Assembly: GCA_017543595.1 (NCBI GenBank)
Contig: JAFYFU010000108.1
Span: 1 to 64,000, forward strand
Length of the DNA: 64,000 nucleotides
From: Ruminococcus sp.
Lineage (GTDB): Bacteria; Bacillota; Clostridia; Oscillospirales; Ruminococcaceae
Direction: 5' to 3'
Below are positions 9,056 to 17,622 of this stretch, one piece after another. Both the position numbers and the translations under genes were made by a program. Positions within the stretch are counted from its first letter, which is position 1. Each line of letters opens with the position of its first letter. Below the pieces are notes generated by a model. It was not told where the DNA came from and did not search any database. It was given only the letters and a program-made list of their open reading frames with translations.

Positions 9056-10922
9056 TTTTTCTCCTCACATAATCGGCTATTTTTCCGCATGAAAGCCCCT
9101 GTTTTTCAAGGGCTGACCTGACTTTTGCCTGCTTTACGAATCCCTCAACGGCTATACGGCTGTAATCTCCGCAATAGCCCGATTCAGCAAGCATAAAGCC
9201 GATTTTTTCGGAAATACCGCCCATTCCGACAGATTCTTCAAAGAAAATTATTTTCCTGTAATTTTTAATTTCTTCAATCATTTCACGGCGCAGGGGGAAT
9301 ATTTTTGTGAGTTTGAGCCTGTCGCATATTATACCGTCAGAATTTAAAAGTGTCTGTGCCTTGTATATTTCATTGTAGATTCTTCCGTATGATATGAGAA
9401 GAATATCGCTGTTGTTTTTTACAAATGTATAATCAGTGTTGACAAAATCCTCATTGAAGGAAATTTCCTCCGCACCTCTCGGATAACGCACCGCAACAAG
9501 TCCGCTGTTTGCATAGAGTGCCTTTTTCATGCAGAGTTTAAGTTCCGCATAGCTCGCAGGGGAATATATGGTTGTGTTCGGTATTGTCGAAAGCATGGGA
9601 ACATCAAAAAGCCCCTGATGAGTTTCTCCGTCCTCGCCGACTATTCCCGCACGGTCAACTCCCAGAACGATATGAAGTCCGCCTATGGCGATATCATGCA
9701 CAAGCTGGTCATAACTCCTCTGCAAAAATGTCGAATACACCGCAAAAACAGGTATCTGTCCCATTGAGGCAAGTCCGCCCGCAAAGGTAACGGCGTGCTG
9801 TTCGGCTATTCCCACATCATAAAATCTTTCAGGGAATCTCTCCGCAAAAAACTGCAAGCCCGTACCGTATTTCATGGCGGCTGTTATGGCGCATATTCTG
9901 TCATCTTTTTCCGCAAGGTTAAGGAGTTCCTTTCCGAAAACCGTTGAATAACATTCCGAAACGGAAACTTCGGGATTTCCCGTAACAGCGTCAAATTTTG
10001 CAACTCCGTGGTATTCTCCGGGGTTTTTCTCCGCAGGGAGATATCCTTTTCCCTTGGTGGTATTCACATGAATAAGCACAGGCTTGTGATAGGATTTCGC
10101 CATATGCATTACCTGTTCAAGTTCCGAAAGATTGTGACCGTTTACAGGTCCGAGATATACATATCCCATATCTTCAAACATGGTTCTTTCAAACATTGCG
10201 GATTTAATTGAATCTTTTGCATTTTTTATGCCCTTTGCGACTTTCATTCCGACTATCGGGATATGAGAGAGATTTTTTTCAACTTTTCTCTTTGTACGCA
10301 GATATCTTTCCGTATTTCTCAGCCTTGTGAGATATTTTCCGAGCGAACCGACACTTTTCGATATTGACATATTATTGTCATTGAGAATTACAATAAGATT
10401 GCTGTTCGGTTCTTTTCCGCCGTTGTTCATTCCCTCATAGAAAAGACCGCCCGTCATAGCACCATCACCAATTACGGCAACAACATAATTATCCTTGTTC
10501 TGCAAACGCATAGCCTCTGCAATTCCGCAGGCAACAGATACAGATGTACTGCTGTGACCCGAAATATATACATCATGTTCGGATTCTTCGGGCTTCGGAA
10601 ATCCCGACAAGCCGTTTTCCTGCCTTAAAGTCGAAAATTTGTCAAGCCTGCCCGTAAGCATTTTATGCACATATGACTGATGGCCTACGTCCCATATGAT
10701 TTTATCATCAGGGGAATCAAAATTTCGGTGCACAGCCACTGTAAGTTCAACAACTCCCAAATTTGAGGAGAGATGTCCGCCCGTCTTTGAAACAGTCGAA
10801 ATAAGTATATTTCTTATTTCGGTACAAAGATATCTGCACTGCCTCAGTGAAAGTTTTTTCAAATCCATCGGCAGATTAAGTTCCCTGACAGAAATCCTTC
10901 CGCCGTCATTTATAAAATCCAT
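9042..10922 (-). CDS. dxs: 1-deoxy-D-xylulose-5-phosphate synthase
   Basis: Thiamine-diphosphate enzyme that condenses pyruvate and glyceraldehyde-3-phosphate, the first step of the MEP isoprenoid pathway. Visible: GHSSTSVS, the ThDP/Mg motif GDGAMTGG with downstream NDNNMS, and the transketolase-like domain with DRAGIVGEDGETHQG (catalytic Glu). 626 residues. AAGGGA precedes ATG 10922. It is adjacent to ispA, so the two form an isoprenoid pair. A second Met at MDLKKLSL (about residue 19) would give the commoner shorter N-terminus. Confidence 0.96.
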   Translation of the reverse strand: MDFINDGGRISVRELNLPMDLKKLSLRQCRYLCTEIRNILISTVSKTGGHLSSNLGVVELTVAVHRNFDSPDDKIIWDVGHQSYVHKMLTGRLDKFSTLRQENGLSGFPKPEESEHDVYISGHSSTSVSVACGIAEAMRLQNKDNYVVAVIGDGAMTGGLFYEGMNNGGKEPNSNLIVILNDNNMSISKSVGSLGKYLTRLRNTERYLRTKRKVEKNLSHIPIVGMKVAKGIKNAKDSIKSAMFERTMFEDMGYVYLGPVNGHNLSELEQVMHMAKSYHKPVLIHVNTTKGKGYLPAEKNPGEYHGVAKFDAVTGNPEVSVSECYSTVFGKELLNLAEKDDRICAITAAMKYGTGLQFFAERFPERFYDVGIAEQHAVTFAGGLASMGQIPVFAVYSTFLQRSYDQLVHDIAIGGLHIVLGVDRAGIVGEDGETHQGLFDVPMLSTIPNTTIYSPASYAELKLCMKKALYANSGLVAVRYPRGAEEISFNEDFVNTDYTFVKNNSDILLISYGRIYNEIYKAQTLLNSDGIICDRLKLTKIFPLRREMIEEIKNYRKIIFFEESVGMGGISEKIGFMLAESGYCGDYSRIAVEGFVKQAKVRSALEKQGLSCGKIADYVRRKNAET

Positions 10923-10941
10923 AAGCTTTTAATCCCTTATA

Positions 10942-11841
10942 TTATTTTGTACGTTTCAGAAGTTTCTCTGTAAGTTCTCTGAGGAAACTGCTGTTTGCTA
11001 TTCTGTCAAGACAGGAAAGTGCTTCATTTGTGATTTCGTCTGCGATTTCCCTTGCCTTTTCAACTCCGTAGAGAGTTACAAAAGTGGTTTTGTTTTCTTC
11101 GGCATCACTTCCGACAGGTTTTCCTATTTCTTCGGGATTTCCCTCAACGTCAAGGATATCGTCTATTATCTGGAATGCAAGTCCGAGCCTGAATCCGTAG
11201 TCTGCGGCTATTCCTATAACAGTTTCGGACGCTCCCGCACATATACAGCCCATAACGCACGAAACAGCTATAAGCTGACCTGTTTTGCACCTGTACATAT
11301 TTCTCAAATTATCCTCATCTACGTCTGTGCGGTTTTCGTTTTCCATGTCTATTACCTGACCGCCAATCATGCCGTCTTTTCCAGTAGCTTTTGCAAGTGC
11401 GGATATAATTTTAACTTTCTGTTCGGGGGAAAGTCTGTTATCCTCCGCTATTATTCCGTAGGGAAGTACAGAAAGTGCATCGCCTGCAAGAATAGCCATA
11501 GCCTCACCGTAAGCCTTGTGGCAGGAAAGCTTTCCCCTGCGGAAATCATCATTGTCCATAGCGGGCAAATCATCATGAATAAGTGAGAACGTATGTATCA
11601 TTTCTATTGCACAGGCAGGGGCTTTTGCGGTTTTTATATTTCCGCCGAGAGCCTCGCAAAAAGCATAGACAAGCACGGGTCTTATTCTTTTTCCGCCTGC
11701 TTCAAGGGAATAATTCATAGCCTCGATAAGATTTTTCTGGGCTTCGTTTTCAGGCGTACAGACATTGTACTCCCTGAGATTTTCCTCTGTATAATTTATA
11801 TATTTATTCAGCTTTTCGCTGAAATTACTCATATCATTCAT
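10942..11841 (-). CDS. ispA: Polyprenyl synthetase (farnesyl diphosphate synthase)
   Basis: Chain-elongating prenyltransferase that makes farnesyl or geranyl diphosphate from IPP and DMAPP. It has GGKRIRP (around residue 51), the first Asp-rich motif in HDDLPAMDNDD (around 93-103) and the second in FQIIDDILDVEG (around 227). 299 residues. ATG 11841 has GGAGG nine bases upstream, located inside the 3' end of xseB, so the genes are coupled. It lies between xseB and dxs, as in Bacillus. Confidence 0.95.
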   Translation of the reverse strand: MNDMSNFSEKLNKYINYTEENLREYNVCTPENEAQKNLIEAMNYSLEAGGKRIRPVLVYAFCEALGGNIKTAKAPACAIEMIHTFSLIHDDLPAMDNDDFRRGKLSCHKAYGEAMAILAGDALSVLPYGIIAEDNRLSPEQKVKIISALAKATGKDGMIGGQVIDMENENRTDVDEDNLRNMYRCKTGQLIAVSCVMGCICAGASETVIGIAADYGFRLGLAFQIIDDILDVEGNPEEIGKPVGSDAEENKTTFVTLYGVEKAREIADEITNEALSCLDRIANSSFLRELTEKLLKRTK

Positions 11842-12025
11842 CTGACATATCCTCCGTTATTTTAATTTTGGCTTCGTCAAGCTGTTTTCTGCACAGCACT
11901 GCAAGCCCTGCACCCTCACTGTAAAGCTGTACAGCCTTTTCAAGCGGAATATCGCCTTTTTCAAGTTCGGAAACTATGTTTCCGAGTTTCTTCATATTTT
12001 CTTCAAAAGAAAGTTTTTCTTCCAT
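11834..12025 (-). CDS. xseB: Exodeoxyribonuclease VII small subunit
   Basis: The 63-residue XseB protein that binds XseA to form exonuclease VII. It shows the family pattern LSFEENMKKLGNIVSELEKGDIPLEKAVQLYSEG. It starts 5 bases after the xseA stop and its end overlaps ispA by 8 bases. Confidence 0.95.
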   Translation of the reverse strand: MEEKLSFEENMKKLGNIVSELEKGDIPLEKAVQLYSEGAGLAVLCRKQLDEAKIKITEDMSDE

Positions 12026-12029
12026 ACTA

Positions 12030-13214
12030 TCACCATTTGTTTTTTATTTCGGCATCTGCACCGCCGTTTCCGAAATCAATTTTTATTGTATCCCCCATAT
12101 TTATATCATTGGAATTTTTAATTATATGCTCTCCGCTGTAAACAACGGAATATCCCCTTGCAAGCACTTTCAGCGGACTGAGATTTTCAAGCATTGATGT
12201 TTTCTCGGAAAAAATATTTTCCTGCTTTCCCATATATATTCTGTAAGCTGATTTCAAATCCTTTTCAAGCGAATTTAATTTCTGTTCGCTGAGTTCAATT
12301 TTTTTCTGCGGAGAATTTGATTCAAGGGAATAAGTTAAATATTTAAGCCTGCTCTCCGTCCTTGCAAGATATGTTTCGGCGATGTTCTTCATTCGCCTTT
12401 CAAGGAGTTCTATTTTCCCGTAAAGGGAATTTATATCAGGCACAGCAAGTTCCGCAGCCGCAGATGGTGTAGGCGCACGCAAATCAGCCGCCATGTCACA
12501 CAGGGATATATCTGTTTCATGACCTACCGCAGATATTACAGGGGCTTTGCAGTTGTATACCGCACGGGCAACCTTTTCGGAATTGAATGAACTCAAATCC
12601 TCCGCCGAACCGCCTCCCCTGCCGACTATTACAACATCACAGTTTTCAGCTTTTTTTATTCCACGGCATATGGATTCAACGGCAGTTTCACCCTGAACCA
12701 CAGCATTTACCGCATAGATTTCCGCAAGGGGATATCTTCGGCTTATGACATTTATAATATCCCTGACCGCCGCACCTTTAAGAGAAGTCACAACACCTAT
12801 TTTTTTAGGTATCTGCGGAACAGGTCTTTTGCGTGAAAATATTCCCTCATCGGAAAGTTTCTTTTTGAGCTGTTCAAAAGAAACAGCCTCTTTTCCTGTG
12901 CCGTCAGCTATAATGTCATTTACTGTAATGCGGTAATTTCCTCTCGGTTCGTATACGGTAACTTTTCCGCAGACAACTACCGACATACCGTCAGCGGGCT
13001 TGAATTTCAGGCGTTTAAGCACATCATGAAAAACAACTGCCCCGACAAGGCTTTCGCTGTCTTTGAGATTGAAAAACAGATAATTCTTTTTTCCACGGCT
13101 GTAAGAAGAAACATCTGTTATTTCTCCTCTGATAAAAATATTTGACAGATTTCTGTCGCCCCTGAAAACAGACGCAAGATAGGTATTAAGCTGCGTCACG
13201 GTTATTATGCTCAT
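12030..13214 (-). CDS. xseA: Exodeoxyribonuclease VII large subunit
   Basis: Catalytic subunit of exonuclease VII, which degrades single-stranded DNA from both ends. It has an N-terminal OB fold (ITVTQLNTYLASVFRGDRNLSN onward), a central nuclease domain with GVVTSLKGAAVRDI, VVIVGRGGGSAEDL and the conserved SAVGHETDISLCD, and a C-terminal coiled coil. 394 residues from ATG 13214, which is preceded by GGAGA and overlaps the upstream stop as ATGA. The frame is open 20 codons further upstream, but that part overlaps the neighbouring gene. Confidence 0.95.
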   Translation of the reverse strand: MSIITVTQLNTYLASVFRGDRNLSNIFIRGEITDVSSYSRGKKNYLFFNLKDSESLVGAVVFHDVLKRLKFKPADGMSVVVCGKVTVYEPRGNYRITVNDIIADGTGKEAVSFEQLKKKLSDEGIFSRKRPVPQIPKKIGVVTSLKGAAVRDIINVISRRYPLAEIYAVNAVVQGETAVESICRGIKKAENCDVVIVGRGGGSAEDLSSFNSEKVARAVYNCKAPVISAVGHETDISLCDMAADLRAPTPSAAAELAVPDINSLYGKIELLERRMKNIAETYLARTESRLKYLTYSLESNSPQKKIELSEQKLNSLEKDLKSAYRIYMGKQENIFSEKTSMLENLSPLKVLARGYSVVYSGEHIIKNSNDINMGDTIKIDFGNGGADAEIKNKW

Positions 13215-14161
13215 ATATTTTTCTCCGTATTCTTCAAATATCCGTATATAGCCACACCTGCGGCATTGTCGCATGAAAATTCAGGCTTTGCGAAATATGA
13301 ATCGGGAAATTTAATTAATATTTTTTCCCTTATGATATAGTCCGACATCACACCGCCTGCGAATACAAGCGGTAAATTTCCGTATTCGTTCACGGCATAT
13401 TCCGTCATGGAAACTATTGTTACGGCTATCGTGTCAAGGCAGAATTTCGCCGTATTTTCGGGAGATTCTCCCCTGTCTACCATATCACGGCACTTGTTTT
13501 CAAGACCTGAAAGACAGCAGTTTCCGTTCTTTAAGACAGCCTTCGTTTTAAATTTTTTATCTGATTTTATGGCAAGTTTTTCAAGTTCCGCACCGCAGGG
13601 GAATTTAAGCCCAAGCATAACGCCTGTGCGGTCAATTGCCTGTCCTGCCTTTAAATCGAGAGAAGTTCCGATTTCAGATATATTTAAAATATTTTCTTTA
13701 TCGGGCTGACACAAAAGACAGTCCGTTGTGCCTCCGCTTATGTGAAAAGCTATGAATTTTTCTTTTGCCAGTTCAAGCTTATCCGCAGAATACAGTGCCG
13801 CAAGTATATGCCCTATCTGGTGGGAAGTCCCGTACATAGGGATATTTTCAACAGCCGAAAGTGAACGTCCGAAACCCTCTCCGCACAGAAAACACGGCAT
13901 ATATGAGCCTTCAATATTTCGGGGTCTTAAAGATGCCGAAACCGCCGAAATATTCCTCTTTCCGCATTTTTTAAATAATTTTTCGGTGATTTCGGGGAGC
14001 TGTCTTGTGTGGTGGAATACTGCATCGCTCTGGCGCAGACCGAGCTGACCCTCTCTGACGGGGAGCAGCATTTTCTCCTGTATTATGCGGTTTTCTTCAC
14101 TGACATAAAGTGCAATTGAAGTGGTGTAGTTGCTTGTGTCTATACCGAGAAAATCAGGCAT
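13211..14161 (-). CDS. TsaD/Kae1-like paralog (ASKHA-fold, peptidase M22-type)
   Basis: A 316-residue protein of the Kae1/TsaD/YgjD superfamily starting MPDFLGIDTSNYTTSIALY. It has the ATP-binding pattern of the family: HISGGTTDCLL, GTSLDLKAGQAIDRTGVMLGL and the C-terminal FAGGVMSDYIIRE. The metal-binding His-x3-His of true TsaD is represented by SHQIGHILAAL. It may be a divergent paralog rather than the t6A enzyme itself; no TsaB, TsaE or TsaC neighbour is present. ATG 14161 has GGAGA upstream and overlaps the nusB end by 8 bases. In Bacillus this slot between nusB and xseA holds folD. Function not assigned. Confidence 0.75.
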   Translation of the reverse strand: MPDFLGIDTSNYTTSIALYVSEENRIIQEKMLLPVREGQLGLRQSDAVFHHTRQLPEITEKLFKKCGKRNISAVSASLRPRNIEGSYMPCFLCGEGFGRSLSAVENIPMYGTSHQIGHILAALYSADKLELAKEKFIAFHISGGTTDCLLCQPDKENILNISEIGTSLDLKAGQAIDRTGVMLGLKFPCGAELEKLAIKSDKKFKTKAVLKNGNCCLSGLENKCRDMVDRGESPENTAKFCLDTIAVTIVSMTEYAVNEYGNLPLVFAGGVMSDYIIREKILIKFPDSYFAKPEFSCDNAAGVAIYGYLKNTEKNI

Positions 14162-14570
14162 CTTTTTTGTCTCCGTTTTTGTGGTCACGGGAAAACGCTC
14201 CGAGTATGCCGTTTATGAATGAAGAATCCTCCTGATAAGTATAGACGGACGAAAGCTTTACAGCCTCGCTTATTGCGGCATTCATTGGAGTATTCTCATC
14301 ATAGAGACACTCATAAAGTGCAAGCCTGAGTATTGCTATATTTAATTTTGAAATTCTGTTGAAACTTCTTGACCTGCTGTATGATGAGATAATCTCATCA
14401 AGTTCGTCCTTGTGTTCAAGAGTACCGTCAACAAGTTTCTTAACCTCATCATTTACGGTTATCTCGCTTATTTCTTCGGCAATATCGTAGAGTTCCTGTA
14501 TATCATCATCACGCAGAAGCTGTTCAAACAGCAGTTTAAATGCGCTGTCACGGATTTCACGTCTTGTCAT
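14154..14570 (-). CDS. nusB: Transcription antitermination factor NusB
   Basis: All-helical RNA-binding protein that joins NusE (S10) on boxA RNA for rRNA antitermination. It starts MTRREIRDSAFKLLFEQL, with the C-terminal conserved region NAAISEAVKLSSVYTYQEDSSFINGILG. 138 residues, usual length. AAAGGAG precedes the ATG. Confidence 0.95.
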   Translation of the reverse strand: MTRREIRDSAFKLLFEQLLRDDDIQELYDIAEEISEITVNDEVKKLVDGTLEHKDELDEIISSYSRSRSFNRISKLNIAILRLALYECLYDENTPMNAAISEAVKLSSVYTYQEDSSFINGILGAFSRDHKNGDKKDA

Positions 14571-14587
14571 TTTCTATCTCCTTTGCA

Positions 14588-14923
14588 TCAATCAAATACT
14601 GCGCCGACAATTGCAACATTTACTCTTGCAACGGCAACGCCTGTCATATTCTGAACATTTTCCTTTACGGCAGACTGAACTTCCTGTGCAACAGCGGAAG
14701 CTTTTTCACTGCCTTTTATTTTAATATTTATGTCAATTGCCGCAACGTCACCCATCATGCTTATTTTGATTGGTCCGTTGTTTTTAAGCTTTGACATTTT
14801 GTTTATTTCACCGCCGAGACTTGCAACACCCTTTACATCAAGTGTCGCAAGTTTAGCAACGGTTATTATAACGTCCTCTGATATTTTGAGTCTGCTGACA
14901 GCAGTTTTCTTAACATCGTCCAT
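14588..14923 (-). CDS. Asp23/Gls24 family protein (YqhY-like)
   Basis: A 111-residue Asp23 (DUF322) protein, recognised by KISEDVIITVAKLATLDVKGVASLGG and the alternating beta pattern ending VNVAIVGAVF. Bacillus carries the same family (yqhY) directly upstream of nusB, where it is linked to acetyl-CoA carboxylase control; here there is no accBC neighbour. AGGAGG precedes the ATG, and a strong sigma-A-type promoter lies upstream at 14976-15004. Confidence 0.9.
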   Translation of the reverse strand: MDDVKKTAVSRLKISEDVIITVAKLATLDVKGVASLGGEINKMSKLKNNGPIKISMMGDVAAIDINIKIKGSEKASAVAQEVQSAVKENVQNMTGVAVARVNVAIVGAVFD

Positions 14924-14975
14924 TTTTTGACCTCCTGTTTTTAGGAAATACGGGTTTAAAAAACCTCACATCTAT

Positions 14976-15004
14976 ATTATACCAAAAAAATTCCGAATGT
15001 TCAA
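14976..15004 (-). promoter_or_regulatory. Sigma-A-type promoter for yqhY-nusB operon
   Basis: Minus strand TTGAAC, 17-bp spacer, TATAAT. The -35 hexamer touches the spoIIIAH stop codon. It would give the housekeeping block vegetative expression independent of the sporulation operon upstream. Confidence 0.75.
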
Positions 15005-15319
15005 CTATTTCACCTCAAAAATTCTTATATTTTCTACTGAAACTTCTGACTCGCCGAGAATTATCTCTTTTATGGAGGCTGCCTGTGCCTTGTCAAGCCC
15101 CTCAGTCTTTACAACGACCTTTGCGGTTTCGCCGTCAAGATAGGCAACGCAGTCCTCAAAGCCCTGAGCTTTTACAAGAGATTCAATAGTTCCCTCCGAT
15201 TCTATGAGTTTTGAAACTTCAACGGCATCAATGGCATTTGCAACCATTTCATCTTCTGTTACATCTCCTCCGCCTATCATGGTTTGCAAAGTCTGCACAG
15301 CTTCATCACGGTTATTCAT
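15005..15319 (-). CDS. spoIIIAH: SpoIIIAH C-terminal fragment (frame-shifted second half)
   Basis: A 104-residue ORF matching the C-terminal YscJ/FliF-like ring domain of SpoIIIAH: NNRDEAVQTLQTMIG, then SLVKAQGFEDCVAYLDG and VVVKTEGLDKAQAASIKEII, ending IRIFEVK. It is in the -1 frame relative to the preceding ORF and begins with an ATG that overlaps that ORF's stop as ATGA. In intact SpoIIIAH this domain is joined to the membrane anchor and sits between mother cell and forespore, where it pairs with SpoIIQ. Translated alone it would have no export signal. Either a true frameshift, a sequencing error, or recoding/coupled reinitiation. Confidence 0.75.
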   Translation of the reverse strand: MNNRDEAVQTLQTMIGGGDVTEDEMVANAIDAVEVSKLIESEGTIESLVKAQGFEDCVAYLDGETAKVVVKTEGLDKAQAASIKEIILGESEVSVENIRIFEVK

Positions 15320-15555
15320 TTGTCAAGCCTTGCCTGTGCGAAATAATCACGCACAACGGGTTCGGGTTCGGCATTTACAAATTCCGTATCGCCGTAATTT
15401 ACAGTATCTTCCGTTTTTGAAACGCTGAGAGTATCGCTGTTTCCTTTCATATCGGGAGCTGTTGTGTAGTTTATGTATACCGCCGCCGCAAGCATAAGCG
15501 TAAGGCAGGTCATAATTATCTGTTTCTTTCCTATAATCATAGTAGGCTTTTTCAT
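15316..15555 (-). CDS. spoIIIAH: SpoIIIAH N-terminal fragment (membrane anchor)
   Basis: A 79-residue ORF with the SpoIIIAH-type start KKQIIMTCLTLMLAAAVYINY (one transmembrane segment, about residues 12-29), an acidic linker and the diagnostic end DYFAQARLDK, which in the family runs straight on into the R-[DE]-EA helix. Here it hits TGA, and the missing part continues in the other frame at 15319. It is the last gene of the spoIIIA operon, 15 bases after spoIIIAG. Confidence 0.75.
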   Translation of the reverse strand: MKKPTMIIGKKQIIMTCLTLMLAAAVYINYTTAPDMKGNSDTLSVSKTEDTVNYGDTEFVNAEPEPVVRDYFAQARLDK

Positions 15556-15569
15556 ATTTATTTTCTCCT

Positions 15570-16091
15570 TTACTTCATCTGAGTCACAAAAATTTTGCTT
15601 GTGGGAAGTCCGAGTGCCGAGGATACAGCTTTATAAATTCTCTCCTGAACGACAGGACTTCCGCAGCCTGTACAGGCTATGACTGCGCCTGTGATTTCGG
15701 GTGTTCTGACGGTTTCAACAAGGGCTGATTTTTCGCCTCCTCCGACTATTACATATTTTATATCCTCCTCCTTCTGATTCTCCGAAGATTTGCTGTTTTT
15801 TTCAACGGCATAGACATATTTTTCGCCTGTTCCGACAGAGAGATAAACTTTTACATCTCCTGCACCGTCAATATTTTCAAGAAAATCTTCAAGGCGTTTT
15901 TCTGTTTCCCTGCAATAGCTTTCCGCAGTAATTTCTTCCGATACGGGCTTTATATCTTTATTGTCCGCAGTATTTTTCCCCGTATCAAAAGAAGAAATCA
16001 TTATCAGAACAAGTCCTGCAAGTCCGAGAATTACAACTGCCGTTGTCTTTTTTTCTTTTACAATATTTTTTAATTTCTCATAAATTTCCAT
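15570..16091 (-). CDS. spoIIIAG: Stage III sporulation protein AG
   Basis: Membrane-anchored ring-forming component of the SpoIIIA-SpoIIQ channel between mother cell and forespore. A single N-terminal membrane segment (TTAVVILGLAGLVLIMISS, about residues 16-34) is followed by a low-complexity linker and the ring domain with VKVYLSVGTGEKYVYAVEKN and TPEITGAVIACTGCGSPVVQ. 173 residues. GGAGGT precedes the ATG, which overlaps the spoIIIAF end by 14 bases. Confidence 0.93.
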   Translation of the reverse strand: MEIYEKLKNIVKEKKTTAVVILGLAGLVLIMISSFDTGKNTADNKDIKPVSEEITAESYCRETEKRLEDFLENIDGAGDVKVYLSVGTGEKYVYAVEKNSKSSENQKEEDIKYVIVGGGEKSALVETVRTPEITGAVIACTGCGSPVVQERIYKAVSSALGLPTSKIFVTQMK

Positions 16092-16539
16092 TTATGACCT
16101 CCGTGCCGTCACCGAGAGTTTCTTTTATTATTCTTTCAGCCCCCGAAAAATCATCAGTCTTTATTTTCACCCTGTTAATAGATATGCTGAAATCCTCATA
16201 AATATTAACTTCCGTTTCAAGTTCTCCGCAGTGTATTCCTGCTGCCGTTATTTGTTCCGTCAAAATCTCCGATATATTTTTTTCGGTCTGTTTTTTAAGT
16301 TCCTCCGAATATATATCCGTTGAATAATTATATTCCGCAAGGTCAAAATCATTCACGGACGGAATATCAAGTTCAGCCATGCCATTCAAAAAGGGCGATA
16401 TGAGAACAAGTGCAAGTATGAGATTAAGCATAAATTTTAACTGACTGCCGAATTTCGTTCCTGCCGTGAAATTTTCCATTATGCATATCCCGACAGATAC
16501 CGCACAAGCCGCCCTCACAGCGTTTTTTATCTCCTCCAT
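16078..16539 (-). CDS. spoIIIAF: Stage III sporulation protein AF
   Basis: A 153-residue integral membrane component of the SpoIIIA channel, with two N-terminal hydrophobic segments (about residues 7-24 and 33-51, including LNLILALVLISPFLNGM) and a soluble domain ending in amphipathic beta strands. It starts 4 bases after the spoIIIAE stop with GGGGTGA upstream. The identity rests strongly on position between AE and AG. Confidence 0.9.
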   Translation of the reverse strand: MEEIKNAVRAACAVSVGICIMENFTAGTKFGSQLKFMLNLILALVLISPFLNGMAELDIPSVNDFDLAEYNYSTDIYSEELKKQTEKNISEILTEQITAAGIHCGELETEVNIYEDFSISINRVKIKTDDFSGAERIIKETLGDGTEVINGNL

Positions 16540-16542
16540 AAG

Positions 16543-17616
16543 TCACCCCATTGTATTCATAAGTATTGCCGAGCATAATATAAACATCATGGAATAGCAG
16601 ACAATAAGGCTTTGCGCTATTGCAAGACCACTGTCAAAACTTTTAAGTAATTTTGTTATGGGGTCTGCCGAGAATAATTCCGCCGCAGCACTGCCCGTCC
16701 ACATTACAAACCGAAATATCATTAGTTCTATAATGGGAGGAAGCATAACAAGCAATATCGCAGTTATCCCGACTGAACCGACTGTGGCTTTTATAACGTC
16801 AAAACTCCCCCTCACCGTTGCATATGCGTCCGAAACCGCACCGCCCACAATGGGGACTGCCCCCGAAAGCACAAATTTTGCGGTTTTTGATGCGAAACTG
16901 TCGGCTTTTCCTGCAATTGTGCATTTAAGGCTTACAAATCCCGTGAAAAGCGTTATAATTGAAGTTATTGCCCAGACAGTAATTTTTTTAATTAACTGAA
17001 CTACTGCGTCAAGGGAATTGTTCGGAAAAATACTCCCCGTCACCGACAAAGCCGCTGAAATTCCAAGTATCGGCAAAAGAAAATTCCTGCTGAACTCCAC
17101 TATTATTTCAGATGCCGCAAGTATCATTATATTATATACCCCTGCCGAGGATATTCCTCCGCCAGCAACCGATACCGCAGTAAATACAGGCACAAATACA
17201 GCCAAAAATCCGCCTCCTCTTTCGAGCGAGGAAAATGTATTTTCATATACCTGCATAAGCTGAGGAAATATGACCGAAACTGCCGCCATCACGCATATCA
17301 TGCTGTATATCGCATTTTTTTCGGACTTCATCACCTCCCCGAAACTTTTCATTACTGCCGTGAAAATAATTATCATAAATATTTCCGCAAGGATTCTGAA
17401 AGGTGCTGATATTCTGTAAAGCGTATATTCTTTTATTGTTTTAACTATCTCACCGACTGACAAATCATCTATATCCTGCGAATTACAGCCTATATCATAA
17501 TCTTCAAGCATACTGTCGAGTTCCTGATTTATTTCGGAAAATTCCGCAGAATATGCCGTAAACGGCTTTACGGGGAGAAATATAATTAAAATTATTAAAA
17601 TAATTATTCTTTTCAT
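16543..17616 (-). CDS. spoIIIAE: Stage III sporulation protein AE
   Basis: A 357-residue polytopic membrane protein of the SpoIIIA complex. It starts with a signal-like segment (IIILIILIIFLPVKPFTAYS) and has about seven to eight further membrane spans, with the family motifs GGGISSAGVYNIMILA and VSLKCTIAGKADSFASKTAKF. Normal length. It follows spoIIIAD closely and overlaps nothing. Confidence 0.93.
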   Translation of the reverse strand: MKRIIILIILIIFLPVKPFTAYSAEFSEINQELDSMLEDYDIGCNSQDIDDLSVGEIVKTIKEYTLYRISAPFRILAEIFMIIIFTAVMKSFGEVMKSEKNAIYSMICVMAAVSVIFPQLMQVYENTFSSLERGGGFLAVFVPVFTAVSVAGGGISSAGVYNIMILAASEIIVEFSRNFLLPILGISAALSVTGSIFPNNSLDAVVQLIKKITVWAITSIITLFTGFVSLKCTIAGKADSFASKTAKFVLSGAVPIVGGAVSDAYATVRGSFDVIKATVGSVGITAILLVMLPPIIELMIFRFVMWTGSAAAELFSADPITKLLKSFDSGLAIAQSLIVCYSMMFILCSAILMNTMG

Positions 17617-17622
17617 ACAAAC

